This document shows, one piece after another, positions 50,096-58,387 of a stretch of DNA of 64,000 nucleotides. The stretch comes from WHSW01 sp963821025. Lineage in GTDB: Bacteria > Actinomycetota > Thermoleophilia > Solirubrobacterales > 70-9. The position numbers and the translations under genes are program-made. Under the pieces are notes generated by a model that was not told where the DNA came from, did not search any database, and saw nothing but the letters and a program-made list of their open reading frames with translations. Every line of letters starts with the position of its first letter. Within the stretch, counting starts at the first letter, position 1. Location: NCBI GenBank assembly GCA_963821025.1, contig CAWGCG010000004.1, forward strand, positions 310,001-374,000. The letters run 5' to 3'.

Positions 50096-51598
50096 ATGCT
50101 GGTCGCCTGCGGGGCCGCGGGCGCCGCGCTGGTGGTCGACGATCGCCGGATCCGCACGGTCGCGATCGCGCTCGCCCTGGTGGTCGCACCGGTCGTCGTC
50201 CTCGGCAGCGTCTGGGGGGAGCCGCGCGTGGTCGAGTTCCGCGACAGCCCGGCTCAGGTGGCGCTGGCGCTCCTCGTCGGTGGTGCCGCCCTGGCGGCGC
50301 TGGTGATCGCCTTTCGGCGCTGGTCGTCTCTGTTCGCGATCGCGGCCTTCGCCGTGCTGCCGCTGCGGGTGCCGATCGAGATCGGCGGCGAGACCGCGAA
50401 CCTGCTGGTGCCGCTATATCTGGTGATCGGGGCGGGCTTCATCACCCAGGCGAGTGGGGAGTGGCGAGTGGCGAGTGGCGACCGGGCCGCAGGCCGCAGG
50501 CCGCAGGAGGTCGATCCGTGGTCCCGGTGGCTGCGAAGGCTGCTGGCCGCGACCTTGGCGCTCTACGCGATTCAGGCGATCTACTCAGAGGACGTCGCCA
50601 ACGCGATCGAGAACATCGGCTTCTTCGGCGTGCCGTTCGCGGTCCTGTTCGTCTTGCTGGCTGAGCTCGAGTGGAGCTCGGCCTTGCTGCGGCGGGTCGT
50701 GCTCGCCGTCGGAGCCGTGGCTACCGCCTGCTCGCTGGTCGGCCTCTATCAGTACTTCGCCGGCGACCTCTTCCTCAACCCCGAGCTCGCCGACGCCAAC
50801 GAGCTGCACGTCTATTTCCGGGTCAACTCGATCTTCTTCGATCCGAACATCTTCGCCCGCTACCTGGCGCTGGCCATCACAGCGCTCGCTGCGTGCATCG
50901 CCTGGGGCGTCCCCCGCCGCGATTTCGGACTCGCGGTGGCGGTCAGCGCAATCGGCCTGGTCGCGCTCGCCTTCAGCTACTCGATCACCGGGATCGCGGC
51001 GCTGCTCGCGGGGCTCGGCATCGTCGCGATCCTGCGTTGGCGCTGGCGCGGCGCGATCGCCTTCGGCGCCCTCGGCGTGGTCGGCCTCGTCATGCTGGTG
51101 ATCGCGGGCGGCACGCCGACCAGCGACATCGAGGACTACCGCAGCATCGACAGCGGCCACGCCGACCTGATCGAGGGCGGGCTCGATCTCGCCGTCGACC
51201 GGCCGCTCGGCGGCTGGGGCTCGGGCAGCTTCGGGCGCGCCTTTTACGAACGGATCGAGCCGGCGCGGACCACCGTCTCGCATTCCGAGCCGATCACCGT
51301 CGCCGCCGAGCAAGGTGCGATCGGCTTCCTCCTCTACGCCGCGCTGGTGGTCACGGCGCTGGTCACCGTGCTCGGCCGGGGTGCGGGTGGCTCGCTCGCG
51401 CGCACCGCGGTGGGTGCCTGCTTCGTCGCGATGCTGGTCTCCAGCTTCGGCTACACAGGCTTCGTCATCGACCCGGCGCTCTGGGCCCTGCTCGCCCTCG
51501 GCGTATCGCTGCGCGCCCGCCTCCCCGACCGTCGCCCGCCTGACCCGTCCGTCGGCGGACGGAAAGCCGAGGAGGCGGGCGGAACGTTGGTTGTTTGA
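50096..51598 (+). CDS. O-antigen ligase / polysaccharide polymerase (Wzy/WaaL-like)
   Basis: 500 residues with about twelve helices. A large outer loop contains FFDPNIFARYLALAI, and another has RPLGGWGSGSFGRAF with EPITVAAEQGAIGFLLYAAL, the usual Wzy_C/O-antigen ligase signature. A cytoplasmic or outer loop at residues 119-138 is encoded by heptamer repeats. It would polymerise or transfer the glycan assembled by this locus. A CTG overlapping the previous stop could be an earlier start; ATG is used here. Confidence 0.85.
   Translation: MLVACGAAGAALVVDDRRIRTVAIALALVVAPVVVLGSVWGEPRVVEFRDSPAQVALALLVGGAALAALVIAFRRWSSLFAIAAFAVLPLRVPIEIGGETANLLVPLYLVIGAGFITQASGEWRVASGDRAAGRRPQEVDPWSRWLRRLLAATLALYAIQAIYSEDVANAIENIGFFGVPFAVLFVLLAELEWSSALLRRVVLAVGAVATACSLVGLYQYFAGDLFLNPELADANELHVYFRVNSIFFDPNIFARYLALAITALAACIAWGVPRRDFGLAVAVSAIGLVALAFSYSITGIAALLAGLGIVAILRWRWRGAIAFGALGVVGLVMLVIAGGTPTSDIEDYRSIDSGHADLIEGGLDLAVDRPLGGWGSGSFGRAFYERIEPARTTVSHSEPITVAAEQGAIGFLLYAALVVTALVTVLGRGAGGSLARTAVGACFVAMLVSSFGYTGFVIDPALWALLALGVSLRARLPDRRPPDPSVGGRKAEEAGGTLVV
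50452..50507 (+). repeat. Heptamer array within the O-antigen ligase gene
   Basis: Eight consecutive 7-base units: GAGTGGG, three GAGTGGC, GACCGGG, three CCGCAGG. Translated as a loop near SGEWRVASGDRAAGRR between two membrane helices. 56 bases is not a multiple of three, so the flanks must restore the frame. Confidence 0.82.
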
Positions 51599-53214
51599 TG
51601 TCGGATTACCTGCGCCGCCTCGCGACCACCGGCGCGGCCTACACCGCCTCGAGCGTGTTCTCGAAGCTGATCGCGGTCGCCCTGCTCCCGATCTACACGG
51701 CCTACCTGACCCCGGCCGACTACGGTGCCGCCGAGGTGATGCTGGCGACCGTGATCGCCGTCAGCATCGTCGTCCGGCTCGGGCTGATCGAGGCGCTGCT
51801 CAGGTTCTATTATCTCAACGACGTTCCGCCCGCCTCCTCCGCTCCGGGTTCGGGGGCGGCCGGGTCAGCCGAGGGGCGGCGCTTCGCGCAGCGGGTCGTC
51901 GCGACCAGCTTCGCCGCGCTCTTTTGGGCCTCGACCGCCGGAGCGCTCGCCGGGCTGGCGCTCGCCGGGCCGATCGCCGAGGCGCTTCTCGATCGCCCGG
52001 ACGCGGAGCTCGCTCGCCTCGCGGTGCTCGGCCTGTGGACGCTGACCCTGTGGGAGTACGTGCTCACCCTGCTGCGCCTCGACGAGCGCGCCCGCGCCTA
52101 CTTCACCCTGACCATGCTCAACGTGGTGGCGACGATCCCGGTGACGGTCTGGCTCGTCGTGGTCGAGGAGCGGGGCGCCGCCGGGATCCTGCTCGGCAGC
52201 TTCGGCACCGGCGCCGTCTTCTTGCTCTGGCGCCTGTGGGTGGAGCGCCGGCGGCTTTCGCTGGTCCCCGACCGGGCGCTGCTTCGGCGGATGTTTCGGT
52301 TCGGGCTGCCGACGATGCCCGCTGAGCTCTCGCTGTATTCGCTCAACGTCATCGACCGGATCCTGATCGTCCGCCTCGCCGGGCTCGCCGAGGCCGGGCT
52401 GTACGCGCTTGCGATCAAGTTCGCCCAGGGCATCAACGTGATCGCGCGAGGATTTCAGCTCGCCTTTCCGCCACTTGCCTACTCGATCGCTGACGATGAC
52501 GAGGCGCGTCGCGCGTACAGCCTGATCGTCACCTGGTTCGCGGCGGTTTGCGCCTTCGCCGTCGCCGGGCTGTGGCTGCTCTCGCGCCAGATCGTCGAGC
52601 TGCTGGCGGCGCCCGAGTTCTTCGAGTCTCACGAGGCGATCGGCCTGCTGGCGACCGGGGTGGCGTTGTACGCCCTCTACCTCGTGCTCGTGGTGGTCCT
52701 CGGGCGCAGCGGGCGCACCGAGTTCAACCTCCCGGCGACGCTCGCCGGGACGGTTGTCAACGTCGTCGCAAATCTGATCCTGATCCCGCCGCTCGGGATC
52801 GTCGGCGCCGGCATCGCCCTGGTCGCCTCCTACGCGGTCGTGCTCGTGCTCATGTACGTGCTCACCCAGCGCGTCTTCCCGGTCGCCTACGAGTGGGGTC
52901 GTCTGGCGCTGCTGGTCGCGGTCACAGCGGCCACCGTCGCCGCCGGCGACCTGCTGTTGCCGACCCACGGGATTGCCGCCTGGGCCTCGCGAACCGCGCT
53001 CTGGCTGGTGCTGCCGCTCGTCTTGGCCGTCTCGGGCTTTCTCAGCGGCGCCGAGCGGGCAACCCTGCGCGAGCTGCTGCGCCCGTCGGCGGTGCTCGAG
53101 CGCCTGCGCGCCGACTCGACCGGACCGCCGCCCGGCGAGCCCGCCGAGGAGATCGAGGCGGGATATGCGCCCGAGGTCTATGAGGCGGTCCGTCGCGACG
53201 AGGACCGGTTGTAG
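51598..53214 (+). CDS. Polysaccharide flippase (Wzx / MATE-like)
   Basis: 538 residues with about 12-14 helices and the Polysacc_synt fold: RRLATTGAAYTASSVFSKLIAVALLPIYTAYLTPADYG at the start, RMFRFGLPTMPAELSLYSLNVIDRILIVRLAG in the middle. It would move undecaprenyl-linked repeat units to the outer face. It overlaps the ligase gene stop (TGATG). The acidic tail after about residue 500 is unusual for Wzx and may bind partners. Confidence 0.88.
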   Translation: MSDYLRRLATTGAAYTASSVFSKLIAVALLPIYTAYLTPADYGAAEVMLATVIAVSIVVRLGLIEALLRFYYLNDVPPASSAPGSGAAGSAEGRRFAQRVVATSFAALFWASTAGALAGLALAGPIAEALLDRPDAELARLAVLGLWTLTLWEYVLTLLRLDERARAYFTLTMLNVVATIPVTVWLVVVEERGAAGILLGSFGTGAVFLLWRLWVERRRLSLVPDRALLRRMFRFGLPTMPAELSLYSLNVIDRILIVRLAGLAEAGLYALAIKFAQGINVIARGFQLAFPPLAYSIADDDEARRAYSLIVTWFAAVCAFAVAGLWLLSRQIVELLAAPEFFESHEAIGLLATGVALYALYLVLVVVLGRSGRTEFNLPATLAGTVVNVVANLILIPPLGIVGAGIALVASYAVVLVLMYVLTQRVFPVAYEWGRLALLVAVTAATVAAGDLLLPTHGIAAWASRTALWLVLPLVLAVSGFLSGAERATLRELLRPSAVLERLRADSTGPPPGEPAEEIEAGYAPEVYEAVRRDEDRL

Positions 53215-53244
53215 GCGATCGGTCGCGGGTAGCGAGCCATCGAC

Positions 53245-54024
53245 ATGGCCAAGCGCCGACAAAAAGGCAAGTCCGATGACGAGGTGGCGCGGCTCTACTC
53301 GCTGCCGCTCGACCGGTTCATCGCCGAGCGTGACGCCGTGGCCAAGCGGCTGCGAAGCGGCGGCGAGCGGGCGAAGGCGGACGAGCTGCGCAAGCTGAAG
53401 AAGCCGAACCTGCCGGCCTGGGCGATCAACCAGGGGGTGCGCGCCGACCGATCGGCGGCCCAGCGCTTGATCGCTGCGGGAGAGCGCCTCAACGCCGCCC
53501 AGGAGGCTGCGCTCTCTGGAGCGAGCCCCACTGAGCTGCGGGAGGCGATCGCCGACCAGCAGGAGGCGGTCGAGGCGATGCTCGGTGCGATCGAGTCGAG
53601 CCTCGAATCCGAGCCGGGCCCAGGCGTTCTCGACCGTGTTCGTGAGACGCTGCGGGCGACCGCCGCCGACGACGAGCTGCGAGCGCAGTTCGCCGCCGGC
53701 ACGCTCACCCGCGACCGGGAGGCGGTCGGGTTCGGCGCAATGCCGCCGAGCGCCACCGAGTCGCGCCGAGGCGGGCGGCGGCGATCCAAGGCCACGGCCA
53801 CGGCCGCTGAGCGCCAGCGAGCCGAGCAGGCCGAGCGCCGGGCCGCGCGCGCCCTCGAGACGGCCGCCAAGCGGGTCGCCGACGCCGAGCGGCGACTGGA
53901 GCGAGCCCGCGAGGCGCTCGGCGCCGCCGAGGAGCGATACGACGAGGCCGCCGGCGAGCGCGACGAGCGCGACTCAGAGCTGCGCCAGGCCGAGGCGGAG
54001 CTCAGCAGGCTGAGCGACGGCTGA
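53245..54024 (+). CDS. Coiled-coil hypothetical protein
   Basis: 259 residues, not recognised. The start is basic (MAKRRQKGKSDDEV). LYSLPLDRFIAERDAVAKRLRSGGERAKADELRKLKKPNLPAWAINQ looks like a short conserved domain. The last 90 residues are a strongly predicted coiled coil of Ala/Glu/Arg heptads. No membrane or secretion signal, so probably cytoplasmic. Located inside the glycan locus but with nothing linking it to sugar chemistry. Confidence 0.65.
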   Translation: MAKRRQKGKSDDEVARLYSLPLDRFIAERDAVAKRLRSGGERAKADELRKLKKPNLPAWAINQGVRADRSAAQRLIAAGERLNAAQEAALSGASPTELREAIADQQEAVEAMLGAIESSLESEPGPGVLDRVRETLRATAADDELRAQFAAGTLTRDREAVGFGAMPPSATESRRGGRRRSKATATAAERQRAEQAERRAARALETAAKRVADAERRLERAREALGAAEERYDEAAGERDERDSELRQAEAELSRLSDG

Positions 54025-54025
54025 G

Positions 54026-54988
54026 CTACCGTCCCTCGGCTGCCGCCCGCCGCCGGTTGGCGACCTCCGCGGCCTCTCGCAACCCCTCGCCGCGGCCAGG
54101 AAAAAGCGCCGCACCGGCGTGCAGGCGATACCAGGTCGGGTCGTGTCCCGGGATCAACACCGCGGCCAGGGCCCGGGCGCCGTAGGCCCAAGCCGCCAGC
54201 AGCCGCGCCGTCAGCGCCGGTGCGCGACCGTGATGCTTGCGCATGTAGCGGTCGCGGCCGCGATGGAACTCGACCACCCGGCGGGCGCCGGCGCCGCTGT
54301 CGCTGGCGAGCTGCTCGTGATGGACCGCCTCGGCAGCCGGGACCCAGAGGATCCGCCCGCCGGCGTCGTGGAGGCGCTTGGCGAGATCGGTCTCGTCGGA
54401 GTAGACGAAGAATGCGGGGTCGAAGTAACCAACGGCGGCGACCGCCTCGCGGCGCACCAGCATCGCCGCCGACTGCACCCAGCCGACCTCGCGGGTGCGC
54501 TCGCCGCGGCTCTGGGTGACCAGGCGGCGGTGCAGGAACAGCGCCCCGGCGAGCGAGGCGCCGAGTCCCGGCAGCCGCCAGGCCGAGGGCTGGGCGGTAC
54601 CCGACGGATCGAGCAACTTCGCTCCCGCCGCGGCCGCGTGCGGGTCGCCGCGCAGCGCCCCGATCAGCGCCGCGACGGACCCGGCCAGCAGCTCGGTGTC
54701 CTCGTTCAGCAACAGACAGAGCTCGCCACGGGCCTGGCGCAGCAATCGCGAGTCGTTCTCGGCCTTGCCCAGACGACGCTCGGAGACGACGAGCCGAAGC
54801 CGCTCGCCGAGCCCACCCGGCGCAGCGTTCCAGCGCTCGATCTCGGCCACCGATCCGTCGTCGGATGCGTTGTCGAGCACCAGCACCTCGGACTCGATCC
54901 CCGGCGGCGTCTGAGCGCGGATAGCGTCGAGGCACCCGGCCAGGTACCGGCGCCCGTTGGTGTTGACGACGCAGTAGGTCAGGTCCAC
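54026..54988 (-). CDS. Family 2 glycosyltransferase
   Basis: 320 residues. GT-A fold with LTYCVVNTNGRRYLAGCLDAI, VLDNASDDGSVAE, and the metal site LLLNEDTELLAGSVAAL, then FFVYSDETDLAKRLHDAGG. It resembles rhamnosyl- or related polymer-forming GT2 enzymes. GTG start facing the GT4 gene with only 18 bp between the two start codons. It is the only minus-strand gene in this locus. Confidence 0.87.
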   Translation of the reverse strand: MDLTYCVVNTNGRRYLAGCLDAIRAQTPPGIESEVLVLDNASDDGSVAEIERWNAAPGGLGERLRLVVSERRLGKAENDSRLLRQARGELCLLLNEDTELLAGSVAALIGALRGDPHAAAAGAKLLDPSGTAQPSAWRLPGLGASLAGALFLHRRLVTQSRGERTREVGWVQSAAMLVRREAVAAVGYFDPAFFVYSDETDLAKRLHDAGGRILWVPAAEAVHHEQLASDSGAGARRVVEFHRGRDRYMRKHHGRAPALTARLLAAWAYGARALAAVLIPGHDPTWYRLHAGAALFPGRGEGLREAAEVANRRRAAAEGR

Positions 54989-55006
54989 AGGCGAGAATCG
55001 TCGACG

Positions 55007-56098
55007 ATGCGGGTCCAGATCGTCGACCCACCGGCCTACACGCCGCCCTACGACCGCGCTTTGAGCGCGGCGCTGGCACGCGCCGGGGCCGAGGTCGAGC
55101 TGGTCACGACCCGCTTTCCCTACGGCCCGGTGACCGAACCCGAGGGCTACGCGGTGAGCGAGCTCTTCTACCCGCGGGCCTCCCGCCTCGGGCCGGCGTC
55201 CCCGCGGCGCCGGGCGTGGCGCGCGGCCGAGCACGTGCCCGGGATGGCACGCCTCCGCGCCCGGGCCGCCTCGGCCGACGTCGTCCACCTGCAATGGCTG
55301 GCGGCGCCGGCCGTCGATCGCTTCCTGTTGCCGAAGCGGCCGCGGCTGCTCACGGTCCACGACCCCCCGGCCGCCGGTGGAATTGCGCTGGCCGCCGAGC
55401 GTGCCGTGTTCGAGCGCATGGACGCGCTGATCGCCCACTCCGAGCCCGGCGCCGCTCGGCTGCGGGCCCTGGTCAGCGATCCCGGGCGCGTCCACCGAGT
55501 CCCCCACGGCACCTTCGACCACCTCACCCGGCTGCCGGATCAGCGGCCGCTTCCCGCCGAGCTGGCCGCGGTCGAGGGACCGGTGGTCCTCTGCTTCGGC
55601 CTGATCCGACCCTACAAGGGCGTGGACGTCCTGCTCGAGGCGTTTGCCGGGATCGAAGGTGCCGAGCTCTGGATCGTCGGAATGCCGCGGATGGACCTGG
55701 CGCCGCTGGAGCGACTGGCCGCGCGCTGCCGGGCCACGGTTCGCCTCGTCTCGCGCTTCATCACCGACCCCGAGATTCCGGCGTACTTCCGGCGCGCGGA
55801 TCTCGTCGTACTGCCCTACCGCCGGATCGAGCAGTCCGGCGTGCTCTACACGGCGCTCGCCTTCGGCAAGCCGATCATCGCCAGCGCCGTCGGCGGCTTC
55901 ACCGAGGTCGGCGACGCGCTTTGCCTGGTCGAGCCCGGGGACCCGGCGGCGCTTCGGCGAGCGCTGGCCGAGCTGCTCGGCGACCAAGCTCAGCGTGAGC
56001 GGCTCGCCGCCGCCGCTCGGGTCGCGGCTGCGGGCCCCTACGCATGGGACTCGATCGCCGCGCGTACGCTCGAGATCTACCGGCAGCTGGTCGGATGA
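55007..56098 (+). CDS. Family 4 glycosyltransferase
   Basis: 363 residues. GT-B fold with DVVHLQWLAAPAVDRF and TVHDP in the N-domain. The donor-binding C-domain has FGLIRPYKGVDVLLEAF and EQSGVLYTALAFGKPIIASAVGGFTEVG, carrying the E-x7-E-like element. It transfers a sugar from a nucleotide donor to the growing lipid-linked glycan. Its stop overlaps the next ATG. Confidence 0.9.
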   Translation: MRVQIVDPPAYTPPYDRALSAALARAGAEVELVTTRFPYGPVTEPEGYAVSELFYPRASRLGPASPRRRAWRAAEHVPGMARLRARAASADVVHLQWLAAPAVDRFLLPKRPRLLTVHDPPAAGGIALAAERAVFERMDALIAHSEPGAARLRALVSDPGRVHRVPHGTFDHLTRLPDQRPLPAELAAVEGPVVLCFGLIRPYKGVDVLLEAFAGIEGAELWIVGMPRMDLAPLERLAARCRATVRLVSRFITDPEIPAYFRRADLVVLPYRRIEQSGVLYTALAFGKPIIASAVGGFTEVGDALCLVEPGDPAALRRALAELLGDQAQRERLAAAARVAAAGPYAWDSIAARTLEIYRQLVG

Positions 56099-57222
56099 CC
56101 GCGGTCGAGATCGTCTTCTGGCTCGCGGTGGCGCTGCTCGTCTACACCCACCTCGGCTACCCGCTCGTCCTGCTCGCCCTCGACCGCGCCCGTCGTCCCT
56201 GGCGGCCGGCGCTGGAGCTCGAGGAGCTGCCGACGGTGTCGCTGATCGTCGCCGCCCACGACGAGGAGGCGGTGATCGCGGCGAAGGTCGAAAACGCGCT
56301 CGCGCTCTCCTATCCGCGCGCGCTGCTCGAGCTGATCGTCGCCTCCGACGGCTCCGGCGACCGCACGGTCGAGCTCGCCCGCGCCGCCGGCGCCGACCGC
56401 GTCCTCGACCTCGGCCGGGTCGGCAAGATCGAGGCTCAGAACGCCGCGGTCGAGCGGGCCACCGGCGAGTTGCTCGCCTTCAGCGACGCGAACGCGAGCT
56501 GGTGTCGCGACGCGCTCGGGCGGCTGGTCGCCCCGTTCGCCGACCCGGAGGTCGGCTACGTCTGCGGCCAGGCCAGCTTCGTCGACGAGGGGGGCTCCAA
56601 CCAGGAGGGCCTCTACTGGCGCTACGAGCTCGCGATCCGCCGGCTCGAGTCGAACCTGGCCGGGGTCACCGCCGGCAACGGGGCGATCTATGCGGTTAGG
56701 GCCGAGGCTTATGTGCCGCTCGGGCCCGCCTCCAGCCACGACCTCTCGTTCCCGTTCATGCTCACCAAGCGCGGCTGGCGCGCGGTCTATGTGCCCGACG
56801 CGGTTGCGGAGGAGAAGATGGTGGCGACGATCGAGGGAGAGTTCGTGCGCAAGCGGCGGATGATGCGGGGGGTCTACGACGAGGTCGTCGGCGACGGCAT
56901 GGTCTCGCCGCGCGGCTACGGGCTCGCCTACGGGTTCGAGATCGCCAGCCACCGCCTGCTGCGCTACGCCTCGCCGTTCCTGCACCTGATCGCCTTCGCC
57001 GCCAACCTGGCCCTGCTCGCCGAGGGCCCGCTCTACGTCGCCACCCTGGCCGGCCAGCTGGCACTGCTCGCCGCCGCGGCGCTCGCCGGCGCGGTTCCGC
57101 TGCGCCCGCTGCGCCTCGCCCGTTACTACGTCTTGACCACCGCCTCGATCGCCGCCGGGCTCTGGGATCGGATCCGCCACGGAACGCCTGGGGCCTGGGA
57201 GAAGGCGGAGGGGACGCGGTGA
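56095..57222 (+). CDS. Membrane-anchored family 2 glycosyltransferase
   Basis: 375 residues. N-terminal helix (VEIVFWLAVALLVYTHLGYPLVL), GT-A domain with VSLIVAAHDEEAVIAAKVENAL, VASDGSGDRTVEL, FSDANASW, and FVRKRRMMRGVYDE. Two C-terminal helices follow. It is like cellulose-synthase/ICA-type GT2 enzymes that act at the inner membrane face. ATGA overlap before and GTGA overlap after place it mid-operon. Confidence 0.88.
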   Translation: MTAVEIVFWLAVALLVYTHLGYPLVLLALDRARRPWRPALELEELPTVSLIVAAHDEEAVIAAKVENALALSYPRALLELIVASDGSGDRTVELARAAGADRVLDLGRVGKIEAQNAAVERATGELLAFSDANASWCRDALGRLVAPFADPEVGYVCGQASFVDEGGSNQEGLYWRYELAIRRLESNLAGVTAGNGAIYAVRAEAYVPLGPASSHDLSFPFMLTKRGWRAVYVPDAVAEEKMVATIEGEFVRKRRMMRGVYDEVVGDGMVSPRGYGLAYGFEIASHRLLRYASPFLHLIAFAANLALLAEGPLYVATLAGQLALLAAAALAGAVPLRPLRLARYYVLTTASIAAGLWDRIRHGTPGAWEKAEGTR

Positions 57223-57836
57223 GGCTGAGCAGGGAGCAGGGAGCACGGAGCAGGGAGCAGGCAGCAGGCAGAGGGCTGCCGCGCTGGGCCGATGTGGCGA
57301 TCGCTGCGGTGGCACTGGCCGTCGCGGCGCCGGTGCTGGCCGTCGCGGCCGTGGCGATCAAGATCGACTCGCGGGGGCCGGTGCTCTACCGCGCCCGCCG
57401 GGTCGGCCGGGACGGCGGTGAGTTCGAGCTGTTCAAGCTGCGCACGATGCACACCGGCAACGACCCGATCGGGGTCGGTACGCCGGTGCTCGCCGGCGAC
57501 CCGCGGGTGACCCGGGCGGGAGCGGTGCTTCGCCGCTTCTCGCTCGACGAGCTTCCCAACCTGCTCAACGTCATCGGCGGCGAGATGGCGGTCGTCGGTC
57601 CGCGTCCTACACTCGCCGCCCAGGTCGCCGACTACACGGCCCGTCAACGCCGCCGGCTCGAGGTCAAGCCAGGGCTGACCGGCTGGGCGCAGGTCAACGG
57701 GCGCGCCGAGATTCCCTGGGCCGCGCGGATCGAGCTCGATGTCTGGTACGTCGAACATCGCTCGGCGGCGCTCGACCTCCGGATCCTCGCCAAGACAGCG
57801 GAGCTGCTGGTCACCGGCCGCGGGCTCTACGGATAG
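57219..57836 (+). CDS. Undecaprenyl-phosphate sugar phosphotransferase (Bac_transf)
   Basis: 205 residues. One helix (VAIAAVALAVAAPVLAVAAVAI), then KIDSRGPVLYRARRVGRDG, FELFKLRTM, RRFSLDELPNLLNVIGGEMAVVGPRPTL and KPGLTGWAQVNGR, all core PglC/WbaP-type motifs. It puts the first sugar phosphate on undecaprenyl phosphate and so starts repeat-unit assembly. The first 19 residues are encoded by a heptamer array. The GTG start is coupled to the previous gene, but a later start is possible. Confidence 0.92.
   Translation: MRLSREQGARSREQAAGRGLPRWADVAIAAVALAVAAPVLAVAAVAIKIDSRGPVLYRARRVGRDGGEFELFKLRTMHTGNDPIGVGTPVLAGDPRVTRAGAVLRRFSLDELPNLLNVIGGEMAVVGPRPTLAAQVADYTARQRRRLEVKPGLTGWAQVNGRAEIPWAARIELDVWYVEHRSAALDLRILAKTAELLVTGRGLYG
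57227..57275 (+). repeat. Heptamer array at the 5' end of the sugar phosphotransferase gene
   Basis: Seven units: GAGCAGG, GAGCAGG, GAGCACG, GAGCAGG, GAGCAGG, CAGCAGG, CAGAGGG. It begins 8 bases after the GTG start and is translated as repeated SREQGAR-like residues. Confidence 0.85.
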
Positions 57837-57847
57837 GTTGTCGCCCG

Positions 57848-58387
57848 ATGGCGACGGCGGAGGTGATCCTGCGCGAGTTTCGCCCCGGCGACGCCGAGGC
57901 GGTTCATGGGTGGTTCAACGATCAGCGGGTGACCGCCGATCTGGTCGGCAGCCGCGACTCGTTCACGCTCGAGGACGCGACCGGCTGGGTCGAGCGGGCG
58001 ATCGACACCGGCGGTGACCGCAAATGGGCGATCACCATCGACGGCGACGACCTCGCGGTCGGCTTCGTCGCGCTCTTCGGGCTCGACCGCGAGCTCGGTC
58101 CCGAGCTCGCGGTGCTGGTCGGCGACCCCGGGGCCTGGGGCAAGGGCGTCGCTCGCGAGGCCGAGCGCCAGGCATGCATCGAGGCCTTCGAGACCCATCG
58201 CGCCCACCGGGTCCATGCGGAGATCCCGGCGACCAACGTGGCGGCGCAGAAGGTCGTCACCTTCCTCGGCTTTCAACGCGAGGGAGTGATGCGCAAGGCG
58301 ATCCGCCGTGGCGACGACCGGATCGACAACCAGGTCTGGGGCCTGCTCCCCGAGGACTTCACCGGGTGGGAGCGACAGCCCAGCTGA
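57848..58387 (+). CDS. GNAT family N-acetyltransferase
   Basis: 179 residues. RimJ/RimL-type GNAT layout: ILREFRPGDAEAV, PGAWGKGVAREAERQACIEAFE (the acetyl-CoA pyrophosphate loop), and EIPATNVAAQKVVTFLGFQREGVMRK. In a glycan locus it may acetylate an amino sugar, but RimJ-like enzymes also modify proteins. It starts 11 bp after the phosphotransferase. Confidence 0.82.
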   Translation: MATAEVILREFRPGDAEAVHGWFNDQRVTADLVGSRDSFTLEDATGWVERAIDTGGDRKWAITIDGDDLAVGFVALFGLDRELGPELAVLVGDPGAWGKGVAREAERQACIEAFETHRAHRVHAEIPATNVAAQKVVTFLGFQREGVMRKAIRRGDDRIDNQVWGLLPEDFTGWERQPS

